From: Albula goreensis | Lineage: Eukaryota; Chordata; Actinopteri; Albuliformes; Albulidae | DNA length: 64,000 nt | Reading direction: 5' to 3' | NCBI GenBank assembly: GCA_022829145.1 | Contig: CM040744.1 | Location: forward strand, 434,001 to 498,000 | The notes under the pieces: generated by a model | What the model was told of the DNA's origin: nothing | The model's database searches: none | What the model saw: only the letters and a program-made list of their open reading frames with translations | Part shown: positions 36,000-48,965 of the stretch, one piece after another | How positions within the stretch are numbered: the stretch's first letter is position 1 | How the letters are laid out: each line of letters starts with the position of its first letter | Program-made: the position numbers and the translations under genes

Positions 36000-38115
36000 T
36001 TTCTTTTTTGTGAAAAACTGTTTTATTGTAGAAATACATTCATTACTGGACAGAAAAGCTTTACATTCATCAAAAAACATCCCCCCCACCCCACCCTCCA
36101 ACTCCCCTGGTGATACCCCATCGCACTGCCTGAAGGAAAGAGATTAAAAGACCAAAAAAACAAAACAAAAAATAAATTAATTAATTAAATAAATACACAA
36201 ATAAATAATAACATTAGTAGTCATAGTAACAAAAATAAAACTAAAGAAGCAACAAATAAAAGTAAACAAGACAATAGTAATAAAATGTATAATTAAAAAT
36301 ACTAACAATACAAAATACATAAATACAAACAGAAAATAGAACCATATATATATTCACATAAAAATATGTAGGCCTATATATAAACATAGATACATACATA
36401 ACCACATACATGCACACACGTACATGCTCTAAGATCCACACATATAATTCAATTACACTATAAATCATGGCCATACATGCATGTCCCGAACATAAGAACA
36501 GTACGGTTGATATCACGGATTATGGGTCTTATATGCGATAGCTACGTTGATGTTCTGGTTCTGAGTGTTTGCACATCAACAAAGGCTTGAGTCCAGTCTT
36601 CAACTGTCCTTCTTTTTGCTCCATGAAGCCTAGCTATAGATAGCTCCATAGAAATAATATCAAGTAAAACCAACAGCCATTGTTGGCGAGGGAGGGTGTG
36701 AGGAGGGTCCCAACGGTTTGTTAACATTTTTTATTTGCAGCTGTAAGCCCTGCTAGCCATAGTCTCTTCTGTTGTAGTGAAAGATTTAAAGTAGAATCAT
36801 CATTTAGCAGCAGTACCTCTGGTGTGCATGGAAGATCGTGGTTTACGAATAAGGATAGATGTGAGGCAACTATCTTCCAAAACGCGGCCATTTCAGGGCA
36901 CTACCGAAAGTAATGTAGGAATGTTCCCTCTGATCCCTGAGAACACAGACCACATGTTGGGGAGGGATGTGAAAATGACGCAGTGGGGTCAATATACATC
37001 TATGCACAATCTATGCACAAGTTTCCAATTAATCACTTGATGATTTGGATTCTTTGATGCTGATATAATGTCAAACCAGTTCTCTTGAAATAAAGTATCA
37101 TAATTTTCAGAGTGTAAATCTTTGACCAATAGCGATGTAACTCCTACGGCCCTATAAGAAGATCTAAGAGAAAGTTGTAGATATCGGAAGCTGAACATTT
37201 TTTCCCCGACATAATTGGCTGTGCATAGGGTGCGTGTGAAGTGGAGTGCTCCACGGTACCCCGTAGGCCTGGAGCGTTGACCGAAGGCGCAGATACATGG
37301 AAAAAGATGTATCTGGTAAACTGTATCGGGCTTGAGTGTCTTGAAAGTTCCTCAAGCCACCATCATTAAAAATGTCAGCGAAAATATTGATACCTCTGTT
37401 ACTCCACTGAGGACAAACAAAGGGGGGGGTGGGAATCCCAGTCAGTAATTGTGATTATATAGGAGAATACCAATGCCATTTCCTCTCCGATCCTGTCTGT
37501 GTTTCCTCCAATTTCCAACTTGTAATGATATAATATATTATGGGTCCAAAGTGTAATCTACAGAATCTAGTGGGGATACCATTGTACATAAGGTCTTGAT
37601 ATCTATAAGGGGAGACTAAAGATAGTTTGATTGGGCACGTGGATACTTGAGTATAAGGGTCAAGCCAAATTGTAAGGGAACGTAATGAGAAGGACTGAGC
37701 GTATAGTTTAAAATTGGTAGGGAAAGGCCACCATCTGATTTCTCACGTTGCAAAACGGAACACTTAATATGGGGTCTTTTCCCATTCCGAATGTATTTTG
37801 TGATAGTGGCCTCAAGTTTGTCCCAGTATCCCACGGGCGGTGGTAACGGAATCATTAAAATAAAAAATCGATACATGGCAGGATGTTCATTTGCTCAACT
37901 GATATGCCAGTTTGTAGTGAGCCGGGGAATCGAGTCCAATTCGATAGTTCAGCGTAAATTTGATTAAGTATATTACCAAAATCATTTGAGACTATCTTGT
38001 GTAGAGTAGGGTGAATCGTATATCCGTTGAAGAAAATGTTTTGCTTCCACCTGTGACAAATCCTGAGCGAATACTGTAAGTTCCTTGGAAAAGTTTAATT
38101 GATAACATCTTATAA
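36000..38115 (-). mobile_element. L1-like LINE ORF2 C-terminal fragment
   Basis: On the minus strand, several short frames in order resemble the C-terminal third of an L1-type ORF2. They are QLNFSKE near 38090; NILNQIYAELSNWTRFP and VEQMNILPCIDFLF at about 37960-37860; YWDKLEATITKYIRNGKRPH and VLQREKSDGGLSLP (37810-37730); LRSTLQAYGVPWSTPLHTHP (37280-37230); QVINWKLVHRLCIDVY (37040-36990); a Cys/His-like NMWSVFSGIRGNIPTLLSVV (about 36960); and LLDIISMELSIARLHGAKRR (36670-36600). The 3' side (36000-36540) is A/T-rich and ends with a T-rich run on the plus strand, consistent with a poly(A) tail. Frameshifts and stops are frequent. Assignment to L1 rather than the Tx1 subgroup is uncertain. Confidence 0.78.
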
Positions 38116-38446
38116 GACCTACGCTGACATTTTATTGAGCGTGCGTGACACAGGTAACCTTATTACACTGGTAATTACCTGCCGTCAACAGGGCCGATCG
38201 ATGGGGGGGAAATCACAGGTGGGCAGCACGTGTGGCAGCAGCTGAGGGGTTTCGGGATGCTGGGGGGTGCCCCGCTGCCTCATGGGATTGATACCCTTTC
38301 TTTCTCAATCAGCCAGACATGCAAGTGTCACATTCACTGGTCTACATAACCGTGGTCTGGTTTTGTAGACCAGTAAATATGATCTGCAATACTGTTTCAA
38401 GCTGGTTTTTTGCATGCATGTTTTGTGATGTTTCTGTGAAGATTAA

Positions 38447-38505
38447 TCATTATTATTATTATTATTATTATGAAGAGGAAGAAGAGAAAGAAGAAGAATG
38501 TTAGT
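38447..38505. repeat. (ATT)n-(GAA)n compound microsatellite
   Basis: About eight ATT units are followed by gaagaggaagaagagaaaga and agaagaat. Confidence 0.9.
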
Positions 38506-38857
38506 AAGAATTGAAAGAATAATTTAAGAGACTAAAGAGACACATCACATTGTATGTAAGTGTAGTTTCAATAAGTCTGAAAGTACTCAGGGAGGTTTCA
38601 TCAGTAATAATTAAAATCATTATTATTTTTTAAATAAAGTACCAAGTTACAGACATGTGGTATGTAATAAATGCTAAAATAATACACCTGAAAGACCTAC
38701 CACATATGTTTCTTTGTTTTTCTCTACATGGGTATGGCCCCTCTATTGTTTCGATACTTGTTTTTGCGGACACGAAACAAAAGCAGCGCACGCATGCACG
38801 CTGAACCTGTGCGTGGCTGGTCATATGGGCATGTAGTTTGGAGAGCAAGAGCGATAG

Positions 38858-38902
38858 AGAGGGAGGGAGAGAGAGAGCGAGAGAGAGAGAGAGGGAGAGG
38901 GG
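38858..38902. repeat. GA-rich microsatellite
   Basis: An imperfect (GA)n run (gagagggagggagagagaga, then gcgagagagagagagag). Confidence 0.9.
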
Positions 38903-38919
38903 TCACTCTCCCTCTCCAG

Positions 38920-39190
38920 AATGACAGGACGGGAATGGTACAGTAAAAGGTCTTCATTAATCTCTCTAATCCCGCAGGGGTGGCGAAGCGTGGCGGTTTT
39001 TACAGTCACTGTTGATGACAGCTGGGCGATACATTACCGGGGCTCGGGCTGTAGTCAGGGGATTGGGCCCGGCCAAACTCCGCCAGCCGCAGATGGACAC
39101 CCAAGCTCCCCACCGCCAGTGACATCCATGAGTAATCAGTCGAGTAATTGTGGATTAGAGCTAATTCAGATTAATTTTATATGGCTGGAG
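38920..39190. promoter_or_regulatory. candidate conserved noncoding block
   Basis: Very dense homeodomain-type words: gtcttcattaatctctctaa, gagtaatcagtcgagtaatt, gtggattagagctaattcag and attaatttta. It lies between GA and CT microsatellites at 38858 and 39232. Confidence 0.33.
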
Positions 39191-39226
39191 ATTTTCTCCC
39201 TCTCTTTCTCTCTGCATCTATCTTTA

Positions 39227-39231
<5 letters not shown>

Positions 39232-39266
<35 letters not shown>
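39232..39266. repeat. (CT)n microsatellite
   Basis: A perfect (CT) run of about 17 units. Confidence 0.95.
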
Positions 39267-39269
<3 letters not shown>

Positions 39270-39387
39270 GGTACAGGGAATATACACACACTTGCTTTCA
39301 AGATTTCCACCATGTTAATTTGCATTTTGTCTAGACATGACATCACGTTTATCCCTTTGTTTTCCATAAACAATAAGTATTGACCTT

Positions 39388-39465
39388 GTGTTTGGTGGTG
39401 GGGTGGGGTGGGGGGGGGGGTGTTCATAGGGGGTGGTGGTGTCGGTGGGGGGCAGGGGGGCGTTT
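39388..39465 (+). other. G-rich tract with G-quadruplex potential
   Basis: Runs of three to eleven G (ggtggggtggggtggggggg and cggtggggggcaggggggcg) recur over about 75 bases with very little C on the plus strand. Confidence 0.55.
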
Positions 39466-39469
39466 GCAC

Positions 39470-41210
39470 CTCCACTTTCAGTTTAAGAATGTCCGAACCT
39501 TTGTTTTAGTGAAGAACACACAGGGGAGAAGATTAAGCAAGTAATTACCACCCCCCACTTTCCTGACAAGTCCTCATCTGTATGAGAATAATAATAATAA
39601 AAAAACACAAAATAAATAAAATGTCCTTCACAGCAAACAGAAACCCTGCTGTAAAATTGACCTGTACAACGGGACCTTCTAGAAGGGTGCTGTTGTAGAT
39701 GGGAGTTTGCACTTACGTGTATCACAATTCAATCACTGTGGATGTTAAAAAAGGACTTTCAAATTGTGTGGTCATGCATCTGGCAGAAAAGTTCCAGAAT
39801 AACGTGAGATGATCCTGCTTAATGCAGGCCTCGCTCTCACCAGAAACACAGTAGTAGCATGAATGCTCCCCCCAAACGTTTCCAGAATGTAATGGTAAAC
39901 TTTCCCAATATGTAAATTTCGTCAGGTTTCTTCCGTGTTTCCTCACGTTACTTGCCTGTAACATTTTCTGTTTATGGGCACCCAATCAAAGGCACTTAGA
40001 CTAATACTCAATAAAACAAACTTACTCTATATGGGCTTATGTAATTCCATCAAAATAGACTTTAGATTACAACAGATTCTTTAAGCGCTTTATATTTTAA
40101 TGGAATGTATCCTTCGGAGTTTGTTTTCAATATTCTGAAAGTAGAATACAACATGCCCTTAAAAACATGCCCTATAGTCTGTTTGATTAAACTGCATATG
40201 CCCATGTAGACACAATCAAATGTGCATTTGATTCGTTCCTATCCTTCGACAGAACATGTTCAGGACAAAACAATTTTCTCAGGCTCAAGCAATATTCTTA
40301 TCATTAAGTTATCTAGTAGCTAAATAGGATTCTAACCAAAGTCCTCTCCAAGCATCCTGTAGAGTCTTCCAAAATATTGTTCAAGAGTGGATCAACTGGA
40401 CAGCTGCTTATATGTATTTACCCAAACTCCTCTAGTATTCTGAGAAAAATAACATTTTTTTTCTTTCCGTTCTGTTTTCTGGGACAGCTAGCATTTGGCT
40501 TTCAGCCAAAACCATCAGCTTAATGGGCAAATTAATGATCAATAACACCCAGACTGCACTGTTGTGTGCTTAAAACAAACACACACAGCCCACTGTTAGT
40601 GTCAAGCTCTCAACCCCTATATTGTATTTTTGATACACTAAAAATGTGTTTTTTTTTTTCAAATTGACACACCAAACAAAAAAATGTATGGTGATTTCAT
40701 TTAAAGGCATAAGGGGCAGTCTTTTAAGTTTATATAAATTGCAAAAAATGACATCCCAGATTTTTTTCTCTTGCAGTCTGAGTGTATAATTGGATTTGTA
40801 AGACTGCCTAACTGCTGCAACGTCCTCCGCCAGCTCAGGTGAGCTCTGGCGAGCTGAAGTTTGTTACGCTAGCCACGGCTCCTCTTTATTCTGTGATTCA
40901 CAGGCCCGGGCCGCGTGGTCATTGTATCAGAGGAGTGTGCATCATGCACTGCCAACAGCGGCTACCGTTAGCATTGGCGCCATATGGATTTGGTGACACT
41001 TTCCGACAGACCCTAGCAGCGGTGGCGTGTAGCTTCATGAAATCCATAATGGAGCAGAGTTGAGTCAGTTCGTAAAGCTCATAAAAGCTAATCGGCTAAC
41101 AGTACAAAATCAAGAGCCAGTGATTCAGTGAACTATGAAATTTTATAACCAATATTTTCATTATCATCTGACTCTTACGGAGGCATATTTGGTGAAGTAC
41201 ATAGCTTGAC
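39470..41210. other. intergenic DNA, one GC-richer patch
   Basis: Mostly AT-rich unique sequence. The segment at about 40795-41065 is more complex and richer in CpG (gtcctccgccagctcaggtg, gcccgggccgcgtggtcatt) and might be regulatory. Nothing else is recognised. Confidence 0.5.
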
Positions 41211-41215
41211 ATAAG

Positions 41216-41290
41216 TGTGCATCAAACCCACCACCACTGAGTTGTACGCCTAGCTCTATGACCATTATACTACACGACTGCCCCTTATGC
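41216..41290 (-). repeat. SINE head fragment (tRNA-derived)
   Basis: Read on the minus strand this gives a tRNA-like promoter: cagtcgtgtagtataatggt (A-box-like), then a B-box-like ggtggtgggtttgatgc about 40 bp later. The arrangement matches the 5' part of tRNA-derived fish SINEs. It faces the SINE at 41396. Confidence 0.6.
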
Positions 41291-41395
41291 AAGAGTTATA
41301 CTTCATTTAACTGCGAGCTCAATCCAACCAGTCAAAACCATTCTGCAGTTTGCCACCTACAGTTGCCTTTTGTCCAACCCAGCGCTGAAACAGCT

Positions 41396-41605
41396 GATTC
41401 AAAAACTTAGATGTGTCGTGTAATGGTTTGTGATTCAGGGGTTGCAGGTTTGGTACCGATGTGAGGCACAGCTGTGGTAAACTTGAGCGAGGTACTTACC
41501 GAAATTGCTTCAGCCACATAAATGGATGCTGTGTTAAAGTAAAGGTTCATACGTCACTATGGATAAGAGTGTCTGCTAAATGCTTAAATGTAAATATAAA
41601 CAACT
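41396..41605 (+). repeat. tRNA-derived SINE
   Basis: There is an A-box-like gtcgtgtaatggttt near 41413 and a B-box-like ggttgcaggtttggtacc at about 41439-41456. A unique body with 'cttgagcgaggtact' follows. The LINE-derived 3' end is tatggataagagtgtctgct at about 41558, then aaatgcttaaatgtaaa. This tail is related to that of the L2 fragment at 30899-31791, suggesting that the SINE uses an L2-type partner. Confidence 0.75.
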
Positions 41606-41609
41606 CAAC

Positions 41610-44410
41610 CAACTGCGGATTGTCAATCTAGACCTTGTTAGTTGAATCAGGTGATGGACTGGGCTTTAACAAAAGCTTGAGGCAGAATTAGTCTTTCTGG
41701 GATAAGATTGGGGATCACTGCTTCTTGAGAATCAAGACCAGCTTCACTCAAATTCGGTAGGGAGTGAAAAGGAGCTTGAGGACTAATTCAAAAGATAAAC
41801 GGGTCACTAATAACTTCACGTCTGTCTAACTGGATAAAAGAGCACACAACATTTGTTATGGAAAGGCCTTCAAATTACCGGTCCACGATTACCACAATTA
41901 ACCAGCTTTGCCATCACTGCCAACAACGCTGTCCAAACCAGTTTGTTTAAACCAGACCGATACCAGGATGATGACACCTCCCCCCCCCCCCAAAACCCCG
42001 CCCCCTCTTCATTAGAACCATTGAGTCAACGCGCCTGGCCAGCCACAGCGCCGTGGTGACCAGAGACAGTCTCCCTCCCTCTCGCTCCCACAGAAACACG
42101 CACATTCACCGCCGCCGATGTCTGCGGTCGATCCAGCATCCACGCCGTCCAGACGTCAGGGCAACGCATCGCGTATCACTGTTCATTCAACGCTCCCCGT
42201 TCGGGCAGATTCTGTTTAGACAGATTAGAGATCAATTGTCCAGATGTTCACAGCACCAAACAACTAATGCCATGATCTTTTAAGCCAATGTCTACTTTTT
42301 TAAAGCAATTTAGCCCACGATTTATGTGATTTGATGCTTAAACCAGGGTGACATACATTGGTAGAACTATTTGGTTGCAAAGGCAATTAATAACCCCCCC
42401 CCCACGAGCACTAGAAAGCAGGGTTTGTCTTGCCGTTGCAAATTTTGTCAATTTTAACAGCCGCAGTTTTTCATACATCCATATTTTAAGTCAAATATAT
42501 TTTTTATTTCCATTATATATTCAACAGTAATATATAAACCCTCTTTTCTTCCTGTTACAGAGATGAAATTTGAATCTTGACATGCCGCAAACTGAAAGTA
42601 TAGAATAATAAATGAGAAACCTATTGGGCTTTTACACTGTGTGTCTCCATATCCACAGGGATAAATGATGAAATGTTCTTTAACTTACTGAAATGATATT
42701 TTACCATTCTTAGATGTACTATAAGATGGGGAAAAATATTTGATTCCATTTAATTGTTTATTTTTTTAATATTTTTAATTTACAAGCTCATGTATCTATT
42801 CACATTTTTTTCTGAAAATGTCATTGATAAAAATGCAGGGAAACATTTGTGTGTTGTATGTATCGACTAGATAATACGCTACTAAAGGAGACAAAATCAT
42901 TGGTTCATTTATTAATGTTTGGTACTAGTTGAGAATTCATTGAAATAAGGCACAGTGTCTAAACCCAGCATATTCCTCTTACGTATATTCCTGTATATTC
43001 CTCTTTCTAAGGAGACATTGCAAGATCGTCAGTGGTAATTAACGGAGTTTTAAGGCCTTATATGACTGCGTGGGCATGCTGTGTGCTTTTCACACAGAGA
43101 AATGATTGATTGGCTGGTCGATACTGGCATGCTTGCAGTTCCGTGATCGCCTTTAGATGGATGACGCAAGGTTTTCCGGGATATGACGCACCGGGAATCG
43201 ATTTGAGATTTTAAGATCGAGGTTTTTATCGGTTTTCATTCAAACCATTCGACACAACACGTGGCACAGTATAAGATATGTGTCATCCAAAAGAAAGGCC
43301 TCAAACTATAAGACTGCACCCGTTTAGTCACACATACTCGTACATACTAGTAACTGGCACCCATACGAAAGAAAAAAAACACACACACACATATATAGTA
43401 CATTTTGCATATTATAGCCCTTTCCTATAAGATGATACTGCCAGCATTGACTGAAATGATGCAGGGTCTACCGTAAGGCTGAATTTATTAGTCAACTCCA
43501 GTCTATTTGAGCTCTTCAAATTGCAAAGTGTATATTCAACTTTTATACGTTTTGGGTTGTGCAGAACCTTGTTCGGCGCACGTAACTCGCTTGGATTACA
43601 CCAGGTTGTAAGGCAATCTCTTTCTCTCTCTCTCTCCGTCCTCACTTTCCTTCCTCATCAGGGCCAGACTTGTAATATTTCACACCACCAATACCCTGCC
43701 CTTGCCCCCCCCACCACCACCCAATTCCCATTTCCCACCTCCGAGCCACATCATTCCGAGGGCAACGGAGTTCGAGGAGGGATCATGTGACCGGTTTACG
43801 CAAGGTGATATCCCCTCCATCCCACCCCAAACAAACACAAACGCACACACACAAACCCCGAGTGTCATTCTGCACCCTTGCTGATGACCTTTGACCTTTA
43901 GCCGATTGTATTTCTTGCTGTGTAGAGCGAATGGTAAGAAAGAGAGTTAAAAACCAATTGCCGGCTTAACGGGTCAAAAACTGCTTTATTCACATTTTAT
44001 TTAACAGACATGCCACGGTTACCATGAAAACTTTATCGATACTATTTCGTATTAATCTGGAGGTTCAGATATGACCTGGACTAAGTTTCGTTCTCATTGG
44101 AGATTCTCTGTTTGGGGTGTGGCTTAATCCATGGGTGGGCTTCATCCCTGTCTAAGATGTTGTATGTCTTGTGCACAACATGTAACATTGCTGCTGGTGC
44201 TGTCATTCTGGGACAGACTCTTTCTCATTTTATCTCGATGTAAAATAAAGGGGAAAAAAGTCAAACTGATTCAACATGTGCTAGCTTCAAAACACCATTT
44301 TAAATTTTAAAAACAATAATGCGGAAACATAAATACAATGACGCTGTATTCGTGCCTGCTTCTCAAACCTGTGAAAATGAATAAGAGTTGGAAATATATG
44401 ATATGTATAT
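41610..44410. other. intergenic DNA, nothing firmly recognised
   Basis: A CpG-richer patch at about 42015-42200 (cattcaccgccgccgatgtc) and a C-rich patch at 43700-43760 stand out. The rest is AT-rich unique DNA. Confidence 0.5.
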
Positions 44411-44419
44411 GACAATATA

Positions 44420-44710
44420 CAGCCATGATGTATATTATCCTTGAAATCCTTCAGCCCTCCTTGAGTGAGCGCGATATAAATTACTTTCTGCCCCTGGTTT
44501 TGGGAAGACGCAGATATGAGGGGGCAGTGTTGGCGAGGAGGGCGCCGCTACATTTTCACCTTTTGACTTTGCGAGGAATTAGCAAATCAAACACGGCCCG
44601 TGACATTCCCAATGCCCGAAATGCAATTTTCAATAACCCCTGCGCCGCCCGCTCCTCGTCACCACGAACTGGATGAAAATCTAATTACATCCGAGACCAG
44701 AATTGATAGG
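44420..44710. promoter_or_regulatory. candidate conserved noncoding block
   Basis: Complex sequence with gagcgcgatataaattactt, ccttttgactttgcgaggaa, ttagcaaatcaaacacggcc and gatgaaaatctaattacatc. The 83-codon frame over it has no recognised domain. Confidence 0.28.
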
Positions 44711-45113
44711 ACTTAACCGCCGCTGGTTCCCCAAACTGCTGTTTTTTTTTCGTCTCTCAGAATAATCTGCATCAATGTCAAACACTGTCGTCTTCCTTTA
44801 CCCTTGCTTCCTGAACAACCAACCATTCTCAGACCGCGATCATTTCTTTATCTGAACTCTTTTTAAGGGACTGTTTGTTTTTATTTAAATGTAAAGGGCA
44901 GGGTTTTCAACTGCTAATTGTACTGCTTCACATGCGTGATATTAAAAGTCAACCTTAAAGTTTTTGTCTGATTTTGCCATCAAAGGAAACAGCACACTTC
45001 TCCCCTCCTGTCAAGGTCCACCTCAGTCAGAAATAGAACCATGCAGGTAGCAGAAGCTCCACCAGTCCGTACCAACTCTGGCTGGAGCCGTTTCCTAGAG
45101 AGAGGCCAAACTC

Positions 45114-45116
<3 letters not shown>

Positions 45117-45154
<38 letters not shown>

Positions 45155-45173
45155 TTATATATATTATTTGCCA
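45117..45173. repeat. (AT)n microsatellite
   Basis: A perfect (AT)n of about 30 bases followed by degenerate tatatttatat words. Confidence 0.95.
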
Positions 45174-46908
45174 CTTATAATGTTGAGGATTTACCAGCTC
45201 ACTTAATTAAACAAGTCTAATTCCCAGAGAAACATTAAATAATAAATGATGCAGAAACTTGCTTTTCCTTTCATAACATGTATTATTCATGACCAGTGAT
45301 AAACACCCTGGATTTCCTCGTGGCAGATACAATAGCGATATTTGTATAAGTGCAGTCAAACACAAATAGTTAGCACACGGGTTATCGAGAGTTTACATTT
45401 GATCTGTCATGTGTCCTTCCAGAGACAAACACAAACTTAGACATTACTTGTGCTTTTGGTCCTGTTGTTGCACATTTATTTGCCAAGTCTCGGTAAACAT
45501 GGCTTCTCCTGGAATCCAAACCTATAATATACCAGTTTTTTTTTTTTTGTACATTACTTGTCATTAGAATCCAGTTACCCTTACAAATCAATTTAAGTCA
45601 ATACACAATCTTCATATTTTCAATCTTTTATGCAAAACAAAGGGGGAGGGATTATGAACTGAGATCAGTTATAAAGTTTTAATGTTACATGTTACTATGC
45701 TGTTTATAGTGACCCATCTGATCAGCTTATTATAGGTGGATGAATTGGCCCACACACTGTGACCCCACCCCTTCCTGTCTTTGCCCCACCCCTCTCTAGG
45801 CCAGAAGGTCCAATATATTGGAAACAGGGAGTAATTCCAGCCAAAGCAGTCCTTTAATGTTATGTTAGATATCATGAACTGTGAGGGAGTGTAATGATTT
45901 TAGCAATATGGCATTGTAACAATGCTAGGAAATAAACAAATATTTTTAAGTGAAATCAGTTGAAATCAAACAATCCAGGTATGACCTTTTTAAATAACTA
46001 TTACCTACTTTTCTGCAGTTGTGAGAAGTGATTGATTATGATGAACTATGTCATGTAGTATTATCATCTTTTATTGTGTCTCACTTGGCGAAATTTGGAA
46101 GGAAGTTAATTTAATTTTACTTATCTCTAGTCATGTCTGTCTTATATCTGTCTATATAAGATTCTACAAGATTAACAGCCTAAATATAAATATTTTTATT
46201 TTTTTGTTTAACCCGCATTTTACCCAACCTGAACTTGTTCAACTGAGCTGGTCGACAGCACTCACTCTGATGGCGGGAGGAGAGGCAAGCATGTGACTCA
46301 TCCGAGTCATGTGACCACGCTCTCGCTTCTATTCACGCAGCAGCTGCACCACTAACCGCACACTACCTATGACGTTTGAGTATGCAGTCAGTGTGCTATC
46401 AGTTTTGCTGCTATAGGTGCTCAGCATGACCGGACCAGGTGCTATAGTGATGGGACCAACGGGCTTTGGCCAGCTGGCCCCCTATCGTCCCCGGTGGGGC
46501 CCGCCTGGTGAGGGCGAGGGCGTTTCAGGCCCCCCCGATCTCAGGGCTCCCAGGCAAACGTCTTACCCTGCGAGCCACTCAGAGGCCCCTGCCAAAATAT
46601 TTCTGTGAGGAAAATGAAGGAGTTTTAATGTTTTCCTCTGGAGCAAAAGCAAAGGTTTGGACGCTTTGATGGCTTTGACGTTGATTGATCTCAAGATCAA
46701 CAACCTTAAGGAAAAAAAAAATCTTTTGAGGTTAAAATTCGATCGATGCAAGGCTGCAAAGAGGCCTGCCACTCGGTATTCCGGAATGTTCACTGCTCGG
46801 GCCGAAGAGATTACACAAGTCCATCCCTCTTAATCTCATAAAGCGGAAGGATGAATACAGATGAGGCCAGTATGATGGAAATGAGCACTTTAGTATATAG
46901 TCTTTGAA

Positions 46909-46928
46909 TTTTTTTTTTTTTTTTTTTT
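46909..46928. repeat. poly(T) run
   Basis: Twenty consecutive T residues. I see no retroelement body on either side that would make this a retrotransposon tail. Confidence 0.85.
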
Positions 46929-47374
46929 ACAAAGACTCTGCATTCAGTCGTGAGTGAAAATGAAGCGCAAAAGTTTTTTTTAACTGTGGTCTTAACCCTT
47001 GTACTCAAAAGTGGCTTTTATTTGGTTGATTTGTTTTTTCTCTTCATAAGCCCACTTTGGTAAGTTTAGCATTTGTCAACATTCATTTGCAAACTTGTGA
47101 AGAAAACATGTTGCAACAAATGTTTATTTTTTATTATTGAATTTGGCCTTGAATGTTGTGTTCACCATGTGCCTACATTTTTCCACTTTACCCTCCATCC
47201 TGGTCCACGACTGCATTTATTCTGCTGCTTTGCAAGATTAAGTGGGCCTGGCCCAATTTACCAATTTGCCCAGAGTAATTTTTTGTACATTGAAGTCAAG
47301 AAAAGAAAAATTTAGTCAAAAACAAAAATTTATCCAGATATACCTGTTTTGAATTTTTTTGGCATCTTGAAAAG

Positions 47375-47765
47375 ACGCTACGAGGAGAGACGAGAAATGT
47401 GAAGTCAGAGAAGGAGAGGGAGAGAGCAAAAGAAAGAATGAAAAGAGAGTGATTGTGAGTAAGAGAAAGAGAGTTTGGAAAGGAGAAAGGGAAGGTGACA
47501 GAAGGAAAGAGTCATACAGAGAAACTGGGTGAAACATGGGCCCAGAGAGAATGAGTGTATGGAAAGAGCAGTTCAAAGATAGCGAGAGACAGGAAGGAAG
47601 GTGGGAAAAAGAGAGAGTGACAGAGTGAGACTGATTAAGAGACAGGGTGACAAAGCGTGTGTGAGTGTGGAAAGAGGGGGATGAGATGGAAGGAAAGACA
47701 TACGCAGAGATAGTAAGAGTAAAAGAGAGGTAAGGAAAGAGGGAGAGGGGTGCGAAGTGGTGTCC
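47375..47765. repeat. purine-rich (GA) tract
   Basis: About 390 bases are strongly purine-biased on the plus strand (gagaaggagagggagagagc and similar), with few pyrimidines. This is a likely decayed GA microsatellite and could form triplex DNA. Confidence 0.8.
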
Positions 47766-47859
47766 TTGGTGGGGGCGTGGTAATGGGGGTGGAGTGGGAC
47801 CCTCGGTGGTGGTGACTCAACCCCCCCAGTGTGTGACCAGGCAACCTGTCACATCCCCT

Positions 47860-48560
47860 CCCGTCACCGCCCCACACTGGACGGGCCCCGATTCCCTTCA
47901 CACTTCACTTCAAACCGCCGCAACGTGCCCGCGGGCCGGCCTCGTCGTCTCTGTCACCCTCTCCGTGAATATTGTCATAATCATCATCATCGTCAACGTC
48001 ACCGCCATCACATCGCGGGCTTTTCTTCATGTTTCATTTAGGTTTTAATACGAAATATTCATATATTCATTTTTATTCCTACAGAGCATATTTCATGAAT
48101 ATACAATACAATCCCTCTTCATTGCCTCCTTTAAAATGTATATACCCAAAAACACACATGAATAAATATTAATAAAATTGTCTGATCGTTTGTGCTCTTT
48201 GACTGAATACACCTTCAGCCTCGCCGAGGTCAAATTTCAAAGGAACCCTTTCTCAAACAAATTTCAAAAACAACCCTTTAAAACGCAATGCATTTTTCTT
48301 TTAATCTCTTGAAAATGCAATGGAGAAAAACTCTTATTCATAAATACTGTTTTCCGCCGCGTGGTGAGTCCAGACAAACTCTGTGAAGCCGTCTGCGCTG
48401 ACAGCCTCAAATGGCACACGGCGATCTGTGAGTAAATATGATTATCCTACCCGCCGTTAGAAACCAGGTCGGCCCGCCATACTGCGGTGCCGTGCTAGGC
48501 AGCAGACACGGCCTGGCAGAATCTGCAAGTAGACGCAGCTAGGGAGCCACGGAGTTAGTC
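47860..48560. promoter_or_regulatory. candidate conserved noncoding region
   Basis: A GC-rich left part (cgccgcaacgtgcccgcggg) passes into AT-rich complex sequence with ccgtgaatattgtcataatc, cacacatgaataaatattaa, gagtaaatatgattatccta and accttcagcctcgccgaggt. No protein-like frame is seen. Confidence 0.28.
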
Positions 48561-48749
48561 ATCGCACAAACAAGAGGAGGAACATGTACACCGCGAGAGG
48601 CCCATCACCCATTATGCAACTTATTTCTGCCCGAACTACAGGAAGTGCGACACGGCACAGCTCATCAGTGTGTGACTGGATGTGCCAGTGAATGAGATAA
48701 ACAAACACAAAGAAAAAGAACGCAGGGATCTCAACCAGTAGTGCAAACA

Positions 48750-48965
48750 CCCATAATACATATTACATTACTTTCAAGCATTTAGCAGAAGCTCTTATCC
48801 ACAGCAGCTTACACATATAACATTTTCTACACACTATCCATTTACACGGCTGGATATATGCTGGGGTGATTCGGGTTAAATACCTTGACAAGGGTACAAG
48901 AGCAGTGTGGAGTTCCAGGCCTGGCTCCAGAACTGTTATGCTACACTAAATCTCGACACGAGTTT
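48750..48965 (-). repeat. SINE / L2-related 3' end fragment
   Basis: On the minus strand the end reads gtggataagagcttctgcta then aatgcttgaaagtaatgtaat, the same tail type as the SINE at 41396-41605. It is preceded by cccttgtcaaggtatttaac and tatatccagccgtgtaaatg, which are body sequences typical of this SINE family. The tRNA-like head is not clearly preserved. Confidence 0.7.

Noticed and set aside
41216-41290. Functional tRNA gene
   Set aside because: The A-box and B-box-like words are imperfect, and no cloverleaf with an acceptor stem can be drawn. The context is SINE.
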